DNA from: Bryoerythrophyllum caledonicum
Taxonomy: Eukaryota; Streptophyta; Bryopsida; Pottiales; Pottiaceae
Direction: 5' to 3'
DNA length: 64,000 nt
Assembly: GCA_963971425.1 (NCBI GenBank)
Contig: OZ020524.1
Location: forward strand, 6,496,417-6,560,416
The translations under genes were made by a program, and so were the position numbers. Below the pieces are notes generated by a model. That model saw nothing but the letters and a program-made list of their open reading frames with translations, made no database searches and had not been told where the DNA came from. Shown here in pieces: positions 21,701 to 32,840 of this stretch (positions are counted from its first letter, which is position 1; each line of letters starts with the position of its first letter).

Positions 21701-24629
21701 ACTCGGCCAATCGCATGCAGATTTGTGATTGAGACCAGCTTGGTTTGTGAGCTTGCGTCGTCTCCAACAGGTTCAGGTGGACGTGAGTTCTGAGCGCCGG
21801 ACAATCCTTGAAGGTGTGAGCGAGGGATTCGTATGGGTGCCTGGCGGCCTATGCTATTGCTCATATTGCTGCTGGCGCCACTTGCTTCATTGCTCATTGT
21901 CGACGAATTAGCCTTCAAATCATCGTCCTGAAAAAAAAACAGTTAACAAGATGCTACAGAAAGAGCAACCAGAATTGAAGAGAATACAAGCAATCGTATT
22001 TGTGGACTCTTACTAGCCATCAGATCAATAGAAGAGCTTGATGGTCTCTAACTCAAGTTAAAAGTACTTTTAGCTGCCTTTGAGAATGGAAAAGGAGAGG
22101 TCATGTTGTTCCATGAATCTTAGGCGCCTTTTTCCTCTTTGAGCTGATTATAGAAATTTAGAGCTATTTAGGGTTGATTTTCAAATGAGAAACGAGGTCA
22201 AAACTCGTGGTATCTTTGCCTCACTTCACAAATAACTCTAATAAGGATCTTGTTACGTGTTTTGAAGAGACTTACGGAGCCCGACTCAAAGGGGTCCCTC
22301 AAGATTAGGGGCTCCTCTTGCCCTGCAGTAGGATCCTGGTTGTTCTGGTCCTCGATTGTCCTTTCCACAACCGTGGACACAACCTGTGGAATGTTGCTGC
22401 ACACAAAAAGGAACGCAAGTTTAAGCCCCACTCCTACCTTCAACAAACCATCTATAATGTCAGTGGGTCAAACTCATGAGTTGAATATTCATACCTATCC
22501 AACGTGCTTTGTAGATTTCGTCTTGAGCTGCGGATCCATGGATGATTCAACAAAGTCTTTGCATCTGGCCGCAACTTTGCATCCTGTGATGTAGTGAAGT
22601 CAGAAATAGCTGAGAACATTTCCTCAAGCAATTAAAAAGAAATGGCTTCAAACTATTAAATGTTTTAAAAGTAACGTGTCATCAAGTCACAAATCAGAGT
22701 GTTTGGTTTCAAACCTTCTGAAAGCACTTTAGAAGGAAATCCGTGATTGCGTCTGACACATGTTCAGGCAAAGGAGGACGTGGATCCTGAAACCACGAAA
22801 CAAAAGCTTAGAACCTTCGCGATTTTTGCTCCATCTTCACTAAACTTTGGCAAGAGTCGGTGTCCTCCAAATATGCAATTAATTGGAGACTAGAAACAAA
22901 AGGCACTTAAAGACAAACCTCTGGAAACTCTTCGCACGTTTGGGGAATGAAATATGACCTGAACAATGCGATACAGAGCGGGCATTGGTTGCAGCTCATA
23001 ATAAGGTGGTATGCACGTTAGAAGCTCAATGACTGTGCACCCGACACTCCAAATGTCTGATGCTGCACTTACTCCGGACATTTCAATAACCTGGCAACAA
23101 AAGACGCACCCATGAGCTGATGATTTAGGTTCTAACGAAGCAACTATCTAGTTCTGCAAAACTAGACGGGCCCTGATTCCGTATCATTAAACAGAGCTAT
23201 TTGATCACGATAAAATACTTAAGGAATATATGGAACTCAAGGTGCTGTGATGAATAATAATATAAGATAAGAGACCTCAGGAGCCATCCAGTACGGTGTT
23301 CCAACGACCGAATGCGTGTTCATGTCAGCTTCTGTCAGCTTGGTTGCAACTCCAAAATCAGCCAGCTTCACCAACCCCTGATTCCACACCCAAAAGTTCA
23401 GGTTCAGTAGAAAAAATAAAAATTACCTACATAAGCAGCAAGACTGAAGAACCATCTCAATCAACTTACCTCTTTCGTTGTGAGAATGTTAGCGCCCTTG
23501 ATATCTCTGTGAATGACACCTTGTTCGTGCAAATACACCAGTCCTTCCAAAACCTAGACAACAATTAAACCTCAACGTCAAGAAACGTCTTAAATGTAAA
23601 CCTTCACCCTTGACAGACCACAAAATCATGGAACGAGATCAACTAACCTGGGCAATGTACACAGCAACCAATGACTCAGGAAACGCCCCAAACTTGCTGG
23701 GTTTGATGATGCTAGCCAACGATCCATTTTCCACAAACCTGTGGAATCGCCACTCTTGATAAATGGACAACAATAATAATATCACAACAGTAAATTCCAA
23801 GAGGTTAATGAATGAACTTACTCGAGAATGATATACAAATGCGTTTTAGTCTTGAAAGACCCTTGATACTTAACGATGTTCCTATGATTCAGATTCTGGA
23901 TAAGGACACAATAAGGTGTCAGTAAAAAATAACACATCATGCAGAAAATCATTGAAAAAATTGCACAATTGAGAGAGACGAAATGGAATACCTTTAGAAG
24001 ATCGATCTCTGACTGCAACATTACCCCATCACAACCCATGCGTTAGCTAGGTGTCATGAAAAAGAGATTAATGACAGTGGACAAATCACATGGAAAAACG
24101 AGCTTGTGACAGAAAACTACTCACCATAATGCTGGCCAGATCTTCAGAGGGAATGTTCTCCAGCGAGACCTGCTTGATCGCCACAAAGTCCCCATTCTCC
24201 AAATCTAAACCCTTGTACACTCGCCCATACGCTCCTTTCCCAATTTCATCTCCCAGCAACTGCCATAATCAGATACCAGAGCCTTCAATTAACACAAGGC
24301 TAAGCGAATCCTCCGAGCATACCGATTCCTCAAAACATGAACGAGCAAGCTGATTGCAGAAACGAATGCAACATGTGTCATGGATGAGGTCCTAAAAACC
24401 TTGATTAGCCATAACTGGAACTTCCCTAATCAATACTTCTCCCATCAAAATTGAGGTCCACCTCTGGCGCAATTAGGGCATCATCTAAGATTTCCATAAA
24501 AAGTACCGCAGTGACTACTACTTCTAGGTCTGAATGCAGCAGCAGCAGGAACGAGAATCGACGACTACTCACGTATTTATCATTCAGGGTTTTAGACTTA
24601 TGAAAGTGGGACGCCCCCGGGCGCGACAT
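15773..24629 (-). CDS. MAP3KE1: MAP3K-epsilon protein kinase (complete, 28 exons)
   Basis: A Ser/Thr kinase of the plant MAP3K-epsilon/Cdc7 type, known for roles in cell division and pollen plasma-membrane integrity. Exons in transcript order: 24629-24573, 24259-24125, 24012-23992, 23895-23822, 23738-23648, 23553-23470, 23377-23276, 23090-22959, 22786-22715, 22583-22495, 22396-22276, 21927-21493, 21091-20789, 20692-20648, 20566-20378, 20176-20093, 19980-19889, 19660-19577, 19346-19126, 18759-18284, 17952-17841, 17754-17633, 17534-17241, 17041-16907, 16793-16624, 16514-16278, 16170-16056, 15949-15773. All phases agree: 1422 aa (Arabidopsis about 1370). Kinase about 20-275: GKGAYGRV, Lys48, HRDIK (Asp143), DFG (161-163), [10 protein letters not shown] disordered Ser/Pro-rich middle and two ARM/HEAT-like blocks follow; the end ALHINTAL matches the family. 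Transcribed toward the NAA40-MAPK gene. All key residues present. Confidence 0.95.
17985..18245 (+). repeat. GAR repeat in MAP3K-epsilon intron (between exons 20 and 21)
   Basis: Near full-length copy: CTCTTTTGATCTACTCTTT, AGATCAATGGACGAGCTTGG, CTAAACTTAAGTTAGAA, GGAGAGGCCATGTTGCAGC, TTTGAGCTGATTCTAGAAAT, GGTATCTTTGTCTCGCTTTA, CAAATGACTCTA. It is antisense to the gene and fills most of the intron. Confidence 0.8.
18896..19125 (+). repeat. GAR repeat in MAP3K-epsilon intron (between exons 19 and 20)
   Basis: It contains AATAGCTATCAGATCAATGG, GCCTTTGAGGAAGAGGAGAG, AGCTGATTATAGAAT, GATCTTAAAATGAGATAAGA and GGTCAAAACTCATGGTATCT, ending in CACTTTCCTAATAACTCTGA immediately before the exon. Antisense to the gene. 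Confidence 0.8.
21135..21425 (-). repeat. GAR repeat in MAP3K-epsilon intron (between exons 12 and 13)
   Basis: Near full-length copy in the opposite orientation to the others in this gene: GTAAAGTGAGGCAAAGATAC at one end, AATTTCTATAATCAGCTCAA, TCATGCTACAACATGACCTC, ACCACCAAGCTCTTCC and GAGTGAGGAAAGAGTAG at the other end. It contains a partial internal duplication of the ACCACCAAG segment. Confidence 0.8.
22000..22250 (+). repeat. GAR repeat in MAP3K-epsilon intron (between exons 11 and 12)
   Basis: Near full-length copy running from GACTCTTACTAGCCATCAGA to CACTTCACAAATAACTCTAA. It occupies about 250 of the roughly 350 bases of the intron. Antisense to the gene. Confidence 0.85.
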
Positions 24630-25546
24630 AATGACTCAAATCTCTTGATCCAAACCACGCTCTCATCGTGCTCCCACCGCAACAACGCCGAATGCCCCAA
24701 CCTCCTCGCCCACCATCTCCTACGACCCTAATTCGGAACCCAACTCCAATTCAACCTCCCCAACTCGCTGATCATGAAAACTGAGCTTGCGGAAGAGATG
24801 GATCGTGATCTACGTGGTCGAGGCAGAAGCGCGAGAGACCTGGTGACACCGAAGAGAGCGAAATTGGGATATGGCGATGGCGGAGACGGCAACAACAACA
24901 AACATCAAACAACACTCACACCCGCGACCAAAACAACAAAACCCGTCGCTGAAAACCGCGTCGTGTGCAAATCCGTCCCCGGACGCCAAATCTAGCCGAG
25001 ATGTACATTTAGAGCAACACATTGAGGCTGTCAGCTTTGGGCGTCCGACGCAAAATAAACATCTAGATCACGGGTGCGACTCGACGGCTACGGGTTCCGT
25101 AACGGGTCTGAGTGAAGGAAGAGGTGGGATCCGAGGTGGCGGTGCCAGAGGGGACGGGGGATGGGCCAGCTAGGCCGCGACGTCCGACGTGGAGGGACAG
25201 CTAGGAGGGGGAGCTGGGGTCGTATCCGACGTGGACGTCCAGGTAGGACGAGAGCGCCGGCGGAGGTGGGGCGTTAATTGCCTGCCGGCTTTGGGGGCCC
25301 GTGTGGCGAGAGGGGCCCACCCCAGTGTTCCCGGGCGGGGGAGCGCGAGACCCGAGGCCGCACCTGCGGACGCTCAGGTGGCCCACCCTCAGCGTCAGGA
25401 ATGATGCAATTTCTATTGTAAATATATGCTATTCACAATGAGGACACTGTTGGTGCAGTTACCAGTCATGTGCGCCACTGTGCTCTGATGCTTTGTCAGA
25501 GGATTCGGAGTCAGTGGGGCCCATTTCAAATCCAGAAACTGGAGTA
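24630..25546. promoter_or_regulatory. GC-rich upstream region of MAP3K-epsilon
   Basis: The first about 750 bp upstream of the MAP3K-epsilon ATG are GC-rich and CpG-containing, unlike the AT-rich DNA beyond 25.4 kb, consistent with a promoter and 5' UTR. Overlapping short ORFs on both strands (24774-25404) look like chance frames in GC-rich DNA. No individual element could be assigned. Confidence 0.35.
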
Positions 25547-26005
25547 CAGTCCACCCTCTTTAAATGTTACCTCCATAAGTGTTATTCCTCGATAAATGTT
25601 ATGAAAAATCTCGCTCCCGAAAAATTAACACTACTAAGTGTTATATGTTAAGTGTTATGACATTATCCGCTCCCTCCTTTGTTAATTTCACCTCTATAAA
25701 TGTTAAAGTTAGTAAAATTGGAGAAAGTATGGGGCAATAAATAGGTGCAAGGCTAGTAAAATGTAATGTAGGGTAGTAAAATTGGCCAAGTAAGATGCAA
25801 ATTAGGGTTTATGGTGATTCTTTAGGATGAAAATGTCTTAATGGATGAAAAAAATGAATGTAAAATATATTGGTGGATGAAAAATTGATGAATAATGAAA
25901 GGAAAATGGCTTAAAAATTAGATCAGAACTCGATATGTGTTATACCTCGATAAGTGTTATGCTTTTGACCGCTCCCGAGGAGTATCATTTAAAGAGGGTA
26001 GACTG
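25547..26005. mobile_element. Tc1/mariner (pogo-like) MITE, 459 bp
   Basis: The ends are inverted repeats CAGTCCACCCTCTTTAAATG and the complement of CATTTAAAGAGGGTAGACTG, flanked by TA on both sides (25545-25546 and 26006-26007). Subterminal CTCGATAAGTGTTAT / CCGCTCCCGA blocks are repeated several times. TA duplication and CAGT termini fit the pogo/Tigger branch. No transposase frame. Confidence 0.8.
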
Positions 26006-26134
26006 TAGTAGTAAGAACTCCGGCCTTATTAAGGTCGGCGTGTATAAAGTGTCTGTTCGTTCCTAACACTGTATCAATGTCCAGAAGACAAAGAAACTGG
26101 ACAATAAAGGAGTCTACGAAAGGATTAGATAATA

Positions 26135-26722
26135 GAGTTTTCCTGAAAATGCACCCCGAAGAGGAATACGGTGCCAGATAGGACGAAACTTTTTTTTGCA
26201 CGAGAAGAGACGTCCAAAAATTTCATACTCCATTTTTCTGCACCAATGAGATGCACAGCAATCAATGCTCTTGGGTCCTACCCCATGCAAGCTAAAGCTC
26301 CCTTGTAGTACCCCAAGTTCCCTAAAAGGTTGACTGGTGGTTCCCCACACCTTTCCCAAGCCAAGTCACCATGGGATCTCCTTATTCACCCTAGTTGAGC
26401 GTGGGTTGGACGCCACACTTGGGTGGGACCATTTTTCTGGCCTTGCCCAATTTAGGGTTCTATAGGCTTTTTGGGATTTTTTTGGACAAATTTGGGGCCT
26501 ACGGCGGGAATTTCCCCTCAGTAGCCCCCCATTGGATCAAGTAGGCCCCCCCTCCAACATAAAAATAGGGGCCGATTTTGTCCCTACCCTTCCAAGCCTG
26601 GCGCCCAACCCACGCTCGACCGGGGTATTTAGGCAAATCCGTCACCATGTGCATGTGGTCCCAGTTACTAACATGAAACCCTAAGATTTGTGGTGAAAGA
26701 TCATTCACGTTCAGGAAAACTC
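26135..26722. mobile_element. 'GAGTTTTC' MITE family, copy 2, with a nested MULE-type MITE
   Basis: It begins GAGTTTTCCTGAAAATG and ends TTCAGGAAAACTC. The interior matches the 57.1-57.5 kb copy (GCACCAATGAGATGCACA, CCTACCCCATGCAAGCTAAA, GTGCATGTGGTCC). A 267-bp foreign segment at 26374-26640 interrupts it. Confidence 0.75.
26374..26640. mobile_element. Mutator-like MITE nested in the GAGTTTTC MITE, with 9-bp target duplication
   Basis: The segment is flanked by GTCACCATG at 26365-26373 and 26641-26649. The related 57-kb copy reads AAGCCACCATGTGCATG through the same point without the insert. The ends form a roughly 40-bp imperfect inverted repeat whose inner part is GAGCGTGGGTTGG(A/G)CGCC. 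A 9-bp duplication with long terminal repeats is typical of Mutator-like elements. Confidence 0.75.
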
Positions 26723-26755
26723 TAGTGTAACATCCTAATGGGTTTTGGGGGCCAA

Positions 26756-27020
26756 GGTGAATTGACCCCCTCGTTGGGACTTACTCGAGGGGACCACGAG
26801 GTGGTGGGGCCAAACCTGGCCCCATTTTGTTTTTAGATGGGCCCCTAATTATAGCAAGGGAGAGTCTTCAAGTGTTAAATATAGCCATGGGGCCCAAATT
26901 TATCCAAAAAAATCCAAAAAAATCTTTGGATCCTCGAAAATAAGAGGGCCACAAAAATGACCCCACGCAATTAAAATGAGGCCCACCTCAGATAAGTCCC
27001 AGCGAGGGGGTCAATTTGCC
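26756..27020. mobile_element. Fold-back MITE, about 265 bp
   Basis: GGTGAATTGACCCCCTCGTT plus GGGACTTA at 26756-26783 is matched inversely at 26993-27020 (TAAGTCCCAGCGAGGGGGTC plus AATTTGCC). The interior is GC-rich without a frame. No target duplication is evident. Confidence 0.65.
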
Positions 27021-27953
27021 CTAGCCGGTTTTGGGCTAGTTCATTTCGGTAGCACTGGCCAGCAGATTCCTAAATGGGCTAAAATCACCTAAAAAGCTAC
27101 AAGAAAAATTTGAGCTGCTAATAATACACTGTTACAAGTTGAACACTTCTTAGAAAACATCAAAGTTTTGTTGAAAGTCCTTGAAGAGGAAAGAAATGCA
27201 AAAGATAGGGTAAGATTTATATATGAAAATATAGAGATTTGCTACGTTGCTTTGTTGAGGACAATGGGTTTGTACACTAGTCTTGAATGTCATATTTCAA
27301 TGACCAACAAAAGTAAGTCAAAGTCATTTTATAAGAATTTAGATCTTCTACCATGCACATTTTGAATAAATAAAATTAAAAATATTAAATGGATTACTTT
27401 AAATTATGGTTTAATACGTCTTGGACAAAATCTTGTAACTTCATATTAGGAATTTCTACTCATATTCACATATGCCTTCATTTACTTTTGTATGGAAGGT
27501 TACTTTAGAACCTCCAAACCGTATTGTGGTAGAGCTTATAGGCATGGTCTTGGTGGTGGAACAAATAGACACTTTATTCACGCCGGCCCCTTTGTGGGGA
27601 CCGATGTTCTTCTTCTTCTGGTAGAGCTTCATATAGTGAAGAACACCAATCTTGTGAATTATTGTCCTATACTTGCTTGTGATTGTAATGTACAAGTTGT
27701 TTATGGCATAATGTGCAATTTATTTGAGTAGTTATATTGCACTTGCGTCAACTTTTTGTCTTCGATCAAGACAATCTTAGAAAGTTGTAGGCTTGTAAAT
27801 CTATGAAATGAATAAATAAAAAGTTGCATATTTTTCATGCCATGTTTTAGAATCAAGAGGGGAAATTTATGCAATTTTCTACTTAGTTCTAGTAAAAATT
27901 GTCCGATCTAAAACTTTACGCAACAACAAAAACTATGTTGAGCAATTATAAAA
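27021..27953. other. AT-rich DNA with one copy of an inverted 32-bp word
   Basis: At about 27557-27588 the word GACACTTTATTCACGCCGGC occurs; its near-complement lies at about 26033-26062 (GGTCGGCGTGTATAAAGTGTC). These may be the ends of an older element broken up by the 25.5-27 kb MITE cluster. No gene is recognised. Confidence 0.35.
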
Positions 27954-30900
27954 AACACGCAATTAAGCAATTATGCACTTAGCGAAGTGCACTGGTTGCT
28001 GGTACAAAGCCGCAAGTTATTTGCTCATAACTTTAAAAAAAATCAAAATTTGGCAAAAGTTTAGTATGTTTTTTGTCACAAAATTTTGGTGTTTGTCGTG
28101 TCAAACATTGGCATCTTCATGTTCATATAAGTAATATATTTTTTACATTTGCTACCTTTTTTTAGAAAATATATGATTTCTTATCTAGTTTGCAAATCCT
28201 ACTGCAAAATTATAATCATGTGCCCAAAGAGATTATAAATGTGTTTTGAGATATTATAGGATTTTAGAGTACTCCACTACAAATACAATGTGTAAGAGAT
28301 ACAAATATGCTACACTCCTTGTCTTTCTCTAAAATTTGGTATATAGCCAACTAACATCATGCTTAACATTATGGTAATTAATCGAGACCTTTTATAGTGC
28401 GAAAATTAGACACCAATTGAAGTCAAAGTCTGCTGATCCGGTAAAACGAAGGGAAGAAAATGAGCCTTTTCTCTACTTCAAACATTATAATCTTTCAATC
28501 CGTGTGGTCAAACTTTATAAAATTTTGTGAGTATATTACTTTATAAGTCATAATTGAGATCCTACGGTTAAAACTACAAAAAAACTTCATTTTTTCTTCT
28601 TTGCGAATTGCACAAAAATAAGCATTTTTAAACGATTTTTGATTGAGATATTCTCAACATAATTTATGGACCAACATACTTTGGGTATCAATAACAAGTG
28701 TATCACCAGCAGGGTATGACTTCCTGGGCACCACTACCCGATTATCAACCACGGTATCAACTTAGGATATCAATTTAGGGTTTTGGATTAGGGTTTTTGA
28801 ATTGTGGGTATCAATAAAGGATATCAATCCTTTGCAGCATTGGGTAGTCCTACGAGGGGTGTGCGCGCGCACACCTCTGGCAGTAGTTGTGAGGGAGGTT
28901 GTGAGGGAGGACAATGGAGGGAAGTTGAGAGGGAGGGGAGGGAACTTGTGGGCGGCTAGGGTTTGGGAGAGATGGGTTTGGAAGAGGGATTTGAAAGAGA
29001 GGGATTCTGCGCCGACCTCCGCCGACCTTTGCGTTTGCGCCGACCTCCGTTGCACGAAGACGATACATGCACGAATTTGCACCGACCTCCGTTGCTCAAA
29101 GACGATGTTGCACCAACGTACCAGAGTCGACGTACGAGAGTCTGCACCGACCTCCTTTGCACAAAGACGATATTCTCAACGAGCAGAGATCTAAGTCGAT
29201 GCAAGATGAGTCGATCTGATCTCTGCTGGTGTCTGTTGGTCTTTGGTCTTTGTTAGACTCTGCTGGTGCGGAACTCAAATCTCGACGCAAGATTACATTG
29301 GTACGGCGCAAGATTACTCTGGTACGGATCTCGGCGCAAGGTCGCAAGATGAGCAACGTACCAGAGTCTGCTGCAGATTTGAGTCGATCTGAGTTGGCGG
29401 AAGATGATCTCTGCGCAAGCGAAGTCAGACTGCGCCGATGACCTCGCGACCTTGCTTGCTTGTGCCGAAACCTTGCGACCTTGCGCCGAGATCCGCCGAC
29501 TTCACTTGCGCCGATGATCTCAGATCGACCTCCGACCTTGCGCAAATCTCTTGTTTGCTCCGCCGACCTCAAGCTTGCACTGCAGATCTTCAACCTTTGC
29601 CTGCGCCTGACCTGAGTCTCTCCGCGCTCTTTCGCTTGCACAAGACCTCAGCAATGACCTCAGGCTCGACCGCAAAGAGGCAGACAGCGGCGCAACGCAG
29701 GGAAAAGCTGTGCAAAGAGGCAAGCAGCGGTGTAGCGCAGGGAGATGCTCCGCGAAGCTGCGCAGAGAGACAGCCAGCACAGGAATACGGTAGGGATACG
29801 GTATGGATACGGTAGGGAGATGACAGGGAGACTTGTTTCGAGCTTCGCGCAAGGATATCACAGCTTCACCGCTTTAGTCCTTCTCCGCAACTTCGCAGTT
29901 TAATCCTTCTCGGCAGCTTTGCATGATGGTGAGTGTTCTCCGAAACTTATTACAAATCAGCCTTCTCCGCAGCTTTGCGCAGGGAGATCGTAGCTTCGAG
30001 CCTTCTCCGCAGCTTCGTACGATGATCAGCCTTCTCCGAAGTTTATTGTAAATCAGCCTTCTCCGCAGCTTCGAGCCTTCTCCAAACAGCTGTGGTGCAC
30101 GATGATGCGGTGTTCCGAGGTCTGCTGCTGCGGTGCACGATGATGCGGTGATGTCATCCAAGATCTCGTCCGGATGTGCTAGATGTTGCACCAGCAGTGG
30201 GGGGTGTGCGCGCGCACACCTCTAGTCTATGGAACTCCATGGGATCGCCTAGGATCTCATGGGAACACGGCGGCTAGGGTTTTTTAGTTTAAGTTTGGGT
30301 TCCTAGTGGCGGCGGCTAGGGTTTGGACCTGTGGTGGCTAGGGTTTGGGATTGTGAGCTGACTTGTGCTAATACATGATGGGATTGAGTGCTAATACATG
30401 AAATAAAAATTGACTCACATACTACAATATATTGCAATACTACAAAAATATATTGCAATACTACAATGTATTGCAATTCTACAAAAAAAGGCTCACATAC
30501 TACAATATATTGCAATGCAAACCGAAGCTATTAATGATGACTGTTTGCAAGCAGCCCTAAATTCTATGGAGTAGATAGTGTGCCTTTATGAGCATACTAG
30601 TTATGTATGGTAATTGATATATAGTGCATGTGTGAGAGTAGTATATTATAAGGGTGATGTAAGACATTATGTCATTAATCCTATAGAGTAAAGGTATTTT
30701 ACTATTGGTGCTAAGTCCATTTGTAGAAGCATCTGTATTTAGTTTCTACCATTGTATGCATTATGTACTACGTAGAATATCTTTTAATCAACTGCCAACC
30801 CTTGCGTACAGTATGTTTTTTGTCATTACGCATGTTTGTACACTACAATCCTTCAAATCTATCTTTGAAATATTGTAAAACTATATTAAATACACATTTA

Positions 30901-31143
30901 TCTAGTATTAACAAGGGGCCACCTCAAATTAGTTGAAAATGCCAAAAAATCGCTTCCAATATTAACAACCATGATTGCACATAATATTGTTGCACAAGCT
31001 CAATTTTTATTTTTTATTTTATTTTTCTTTTTCTTTTGGAGAAACATTTTTTTTGGCAATTTTGACACTTTTGTTCGCAATGGCCGCCGTTGTACCTAAG
31101 TGCACTTTTATTTGTTGAGGGCAAAATTGCTTAATTGTGTGTT
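27954..31143. mobile_element. Unclassified TIR transposon family, element A (3190 bp)
   Basis: The ends AACACGCAATTAAGCAATTA... and its inverse (...AAAATTGCTTAATTGTGTGTT) match the ends of element B at 39570-43892. AAAA flanks both sides (27950-27953, 31144-31147), agreeing with the 4-bp duplication seen for B. Just inside the left TIR lies a palindrome (GCACTTAGCGAAGTGC). Near 30.5 kb a short coding tail reads IAMQTEAINDDCLQAALNSME followed by a stop, shared with element B. A GC-rich central block (28858-30227) is bounded on both sides by GGTGTGCGCGCGCACACC. A 4-bp target duplication is known for Sola- and Ginger-type elements, but I cannot assign a superfamily. It looks like an internally deleted copy. 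Confidence 0.7.
28858..30227. repeat. GC-rich central block of element A, bounded by 18-bp CpG palindromes
   Basis: GGTGTGCGCGCGCACACC occurs at both ends of the block. Inside are many degenerate repeats: GCGCCGACCTCCG, then CTTGCGCCGA, then CTTCTCCGCAGCTTCG units. Long overlapping ORFs on both strands are by-products of this repeat composition. Element B has a shorter block (41815-42437) with different content at the matching place. Confidence 0.6.
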
Positions 31144-31690
31144 AAAAGAAGATATAAAAGTTGTAATAATGGATACCCTACATGTCCACAAAAATGCGCC
31201 ATTCATGAAAGCATAAATAGAATTGAAACAAATGTTGGATGATGGACATGACTCACAAGTAAGAAAAGAACTCATATATTGACATAGAACCACATTAAGT
31301 AGAGGTTTGAATGTTGTCAATGCCACATACATTTGACAATGAATAATTGATATCATATTATCGAAACAAAGGAAAATGAAATTTGCTTAAATAGATGCAA
31401 CTAGTGTTAAATTTTAGAATTGAACAATCTCATGATTTAAGACATGTTCACTAGGCGATAAGTCTTGATGGTGGTTGAATAATGTTGTAGGTTTATATAA
31501 TGCCACGAAAGAAATCAAAATTGCCATACAGCTACATGGATTACAAACATCAATAGAGCATAAATGATAGCCATTTTTAAAACACTACAAACTATAACCA
31601 TTAAATACCCATATGGACTTGCGCACATCTTCACAAATTGTGTAAACATATGATATATTATGAATACGCAAACACAATACTCAACCTTAC
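31144..31690. other. AT-rich DNA, no gene seen
   Basis: No coding or repeat structure I can name. Confidence 0.3.
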
Positions 31691-32840
31691 ATCATAGCCA
31701 CCCTGATAAAACCATTATTGCCTCAATGGTACAAACGTTTCAATTGTGTACACAACTTACAAACTTATACAAAATAAGGCCCATGTCAACATTGATGGAA
31801 ACGAACAAGCATACCAACTAGCCAAAATAGGTTGGGATAAAGAACATAGGACCCGCAGTGCAAAACACACATACAAACATACCCGCACATCACTATACTG
31901 CTACTATAGAGATGAATGGACGTCCATAGGTCACACCCCGTATAAAGGTTCCATAAGATTTCTATTCAAATACCTTAAATGACACGACCTTGATAACAAC
32001 TTGATGGAACTCATTGAAAATTTTCCATACATTGAAAAGTGGACATGAAGTGAAGACATTGATAACGAACTCTTCAATAACTTTTGGAAAAATTCCCTTA
32101 TCACATAGTCACAAAAAACGTGCATTAATTAAAATTTAGGATAGGTCAATATATGAGAAATGCCCAAAAACAACTTTTCTTTGGACTTGAAAGATGTCCC
32201 TTTATCACGTGCTCCATTTGTAATTCCACACAACTAGATACATAGGTACATATGCTACTCATGTGCCAACAAGAACACCTACACTCACTAATTGTAAAAT
32301 GGCACAACAATGCAGTATGAGAAATTAAAAACTACTTGTATTCTCTGGTGATATCCGTTGTTTTATTCTTATGAACGCTTGAACCTTTAATAACAACCCA
32401 TGAAAAAACATGGTTCTACCATGGTTACATTTGTGTATATGTGGTACAAAGAGGTGCTAGTGCAACACTAGATTTAAACTAGATCTGCTATATATCTCAT
32501 ACTTACCATACAATAGTCCTCTATTAGAAGATCCTAATTCAAATATTATCATATAATTCATAGAATTCACATACTACAATGACAGATTCTTGCCATACAC
32601 AATTGAACAAAAGATAAACAAATATCAATCCTTTTTAAATGAAATTAGTACATTGGGATGGAAAGTTGATCCTCTCATAGTAATTACAGCTGGAGCTAGA
32701 GCTACTACCCATACCCCCTCTATGAAATCAATTGAAGACACATTCAAAATTCTAGTTGCCTTTGTTGAAAACACTTTTAAAAATATCAACCCCATTATTA
32801 TAGCTATTCAACACGTGGTGATAGTCAACTAGGCTAATAT
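31690..32840 (+). mobile_element. Decayed LINE tail: RNase H, zinc cluster and PD-(D/E)XK-like domain
   Basis: Three coding blocks on the plus strand occur in order, each in its own open stretch. The first (about 31745-31980) has KAHVNIDGNEQAYQLAKIG, the C-terminal core of RNase H. The second (about 32165-32330) has CPFITCSICNSTQLDT then HMLLMCQQEHLHSLI, a Cys/His cluster. The third (about 32555-32832) has FIEFTYYNDRFLPYTIEQK and then WKVDPLIVITAGARATTH, resembling a restriction-type endonuclease core. RNase H, zinc cluster and endonuclease at the C terminus fit Dualen/RandI-type LINEs of green algae. In-frame stops and frameshifts separate the blocks (for instance a stop after FLFKYLK and one inside the zinc cluster). 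No reverse transcriptase is seen upstream, so this is 5'-truncated or rearranged. The endonuclease assignment is tentative. Confidence 0.5.

Noticed and set aside
24774-25404. Open frames upstream of MAP3K-epsilon
   Set aside because: Low-complexity, mutually overlapping frames in a GC-rich promoter region without recognisable protein features.
28762-30191. Many overlapping ORFs of 60-180 codons on both strands
   Set aside because: They lie in the GC-rich repeat block of element A, with no start context, splice pattern or recognised domain.
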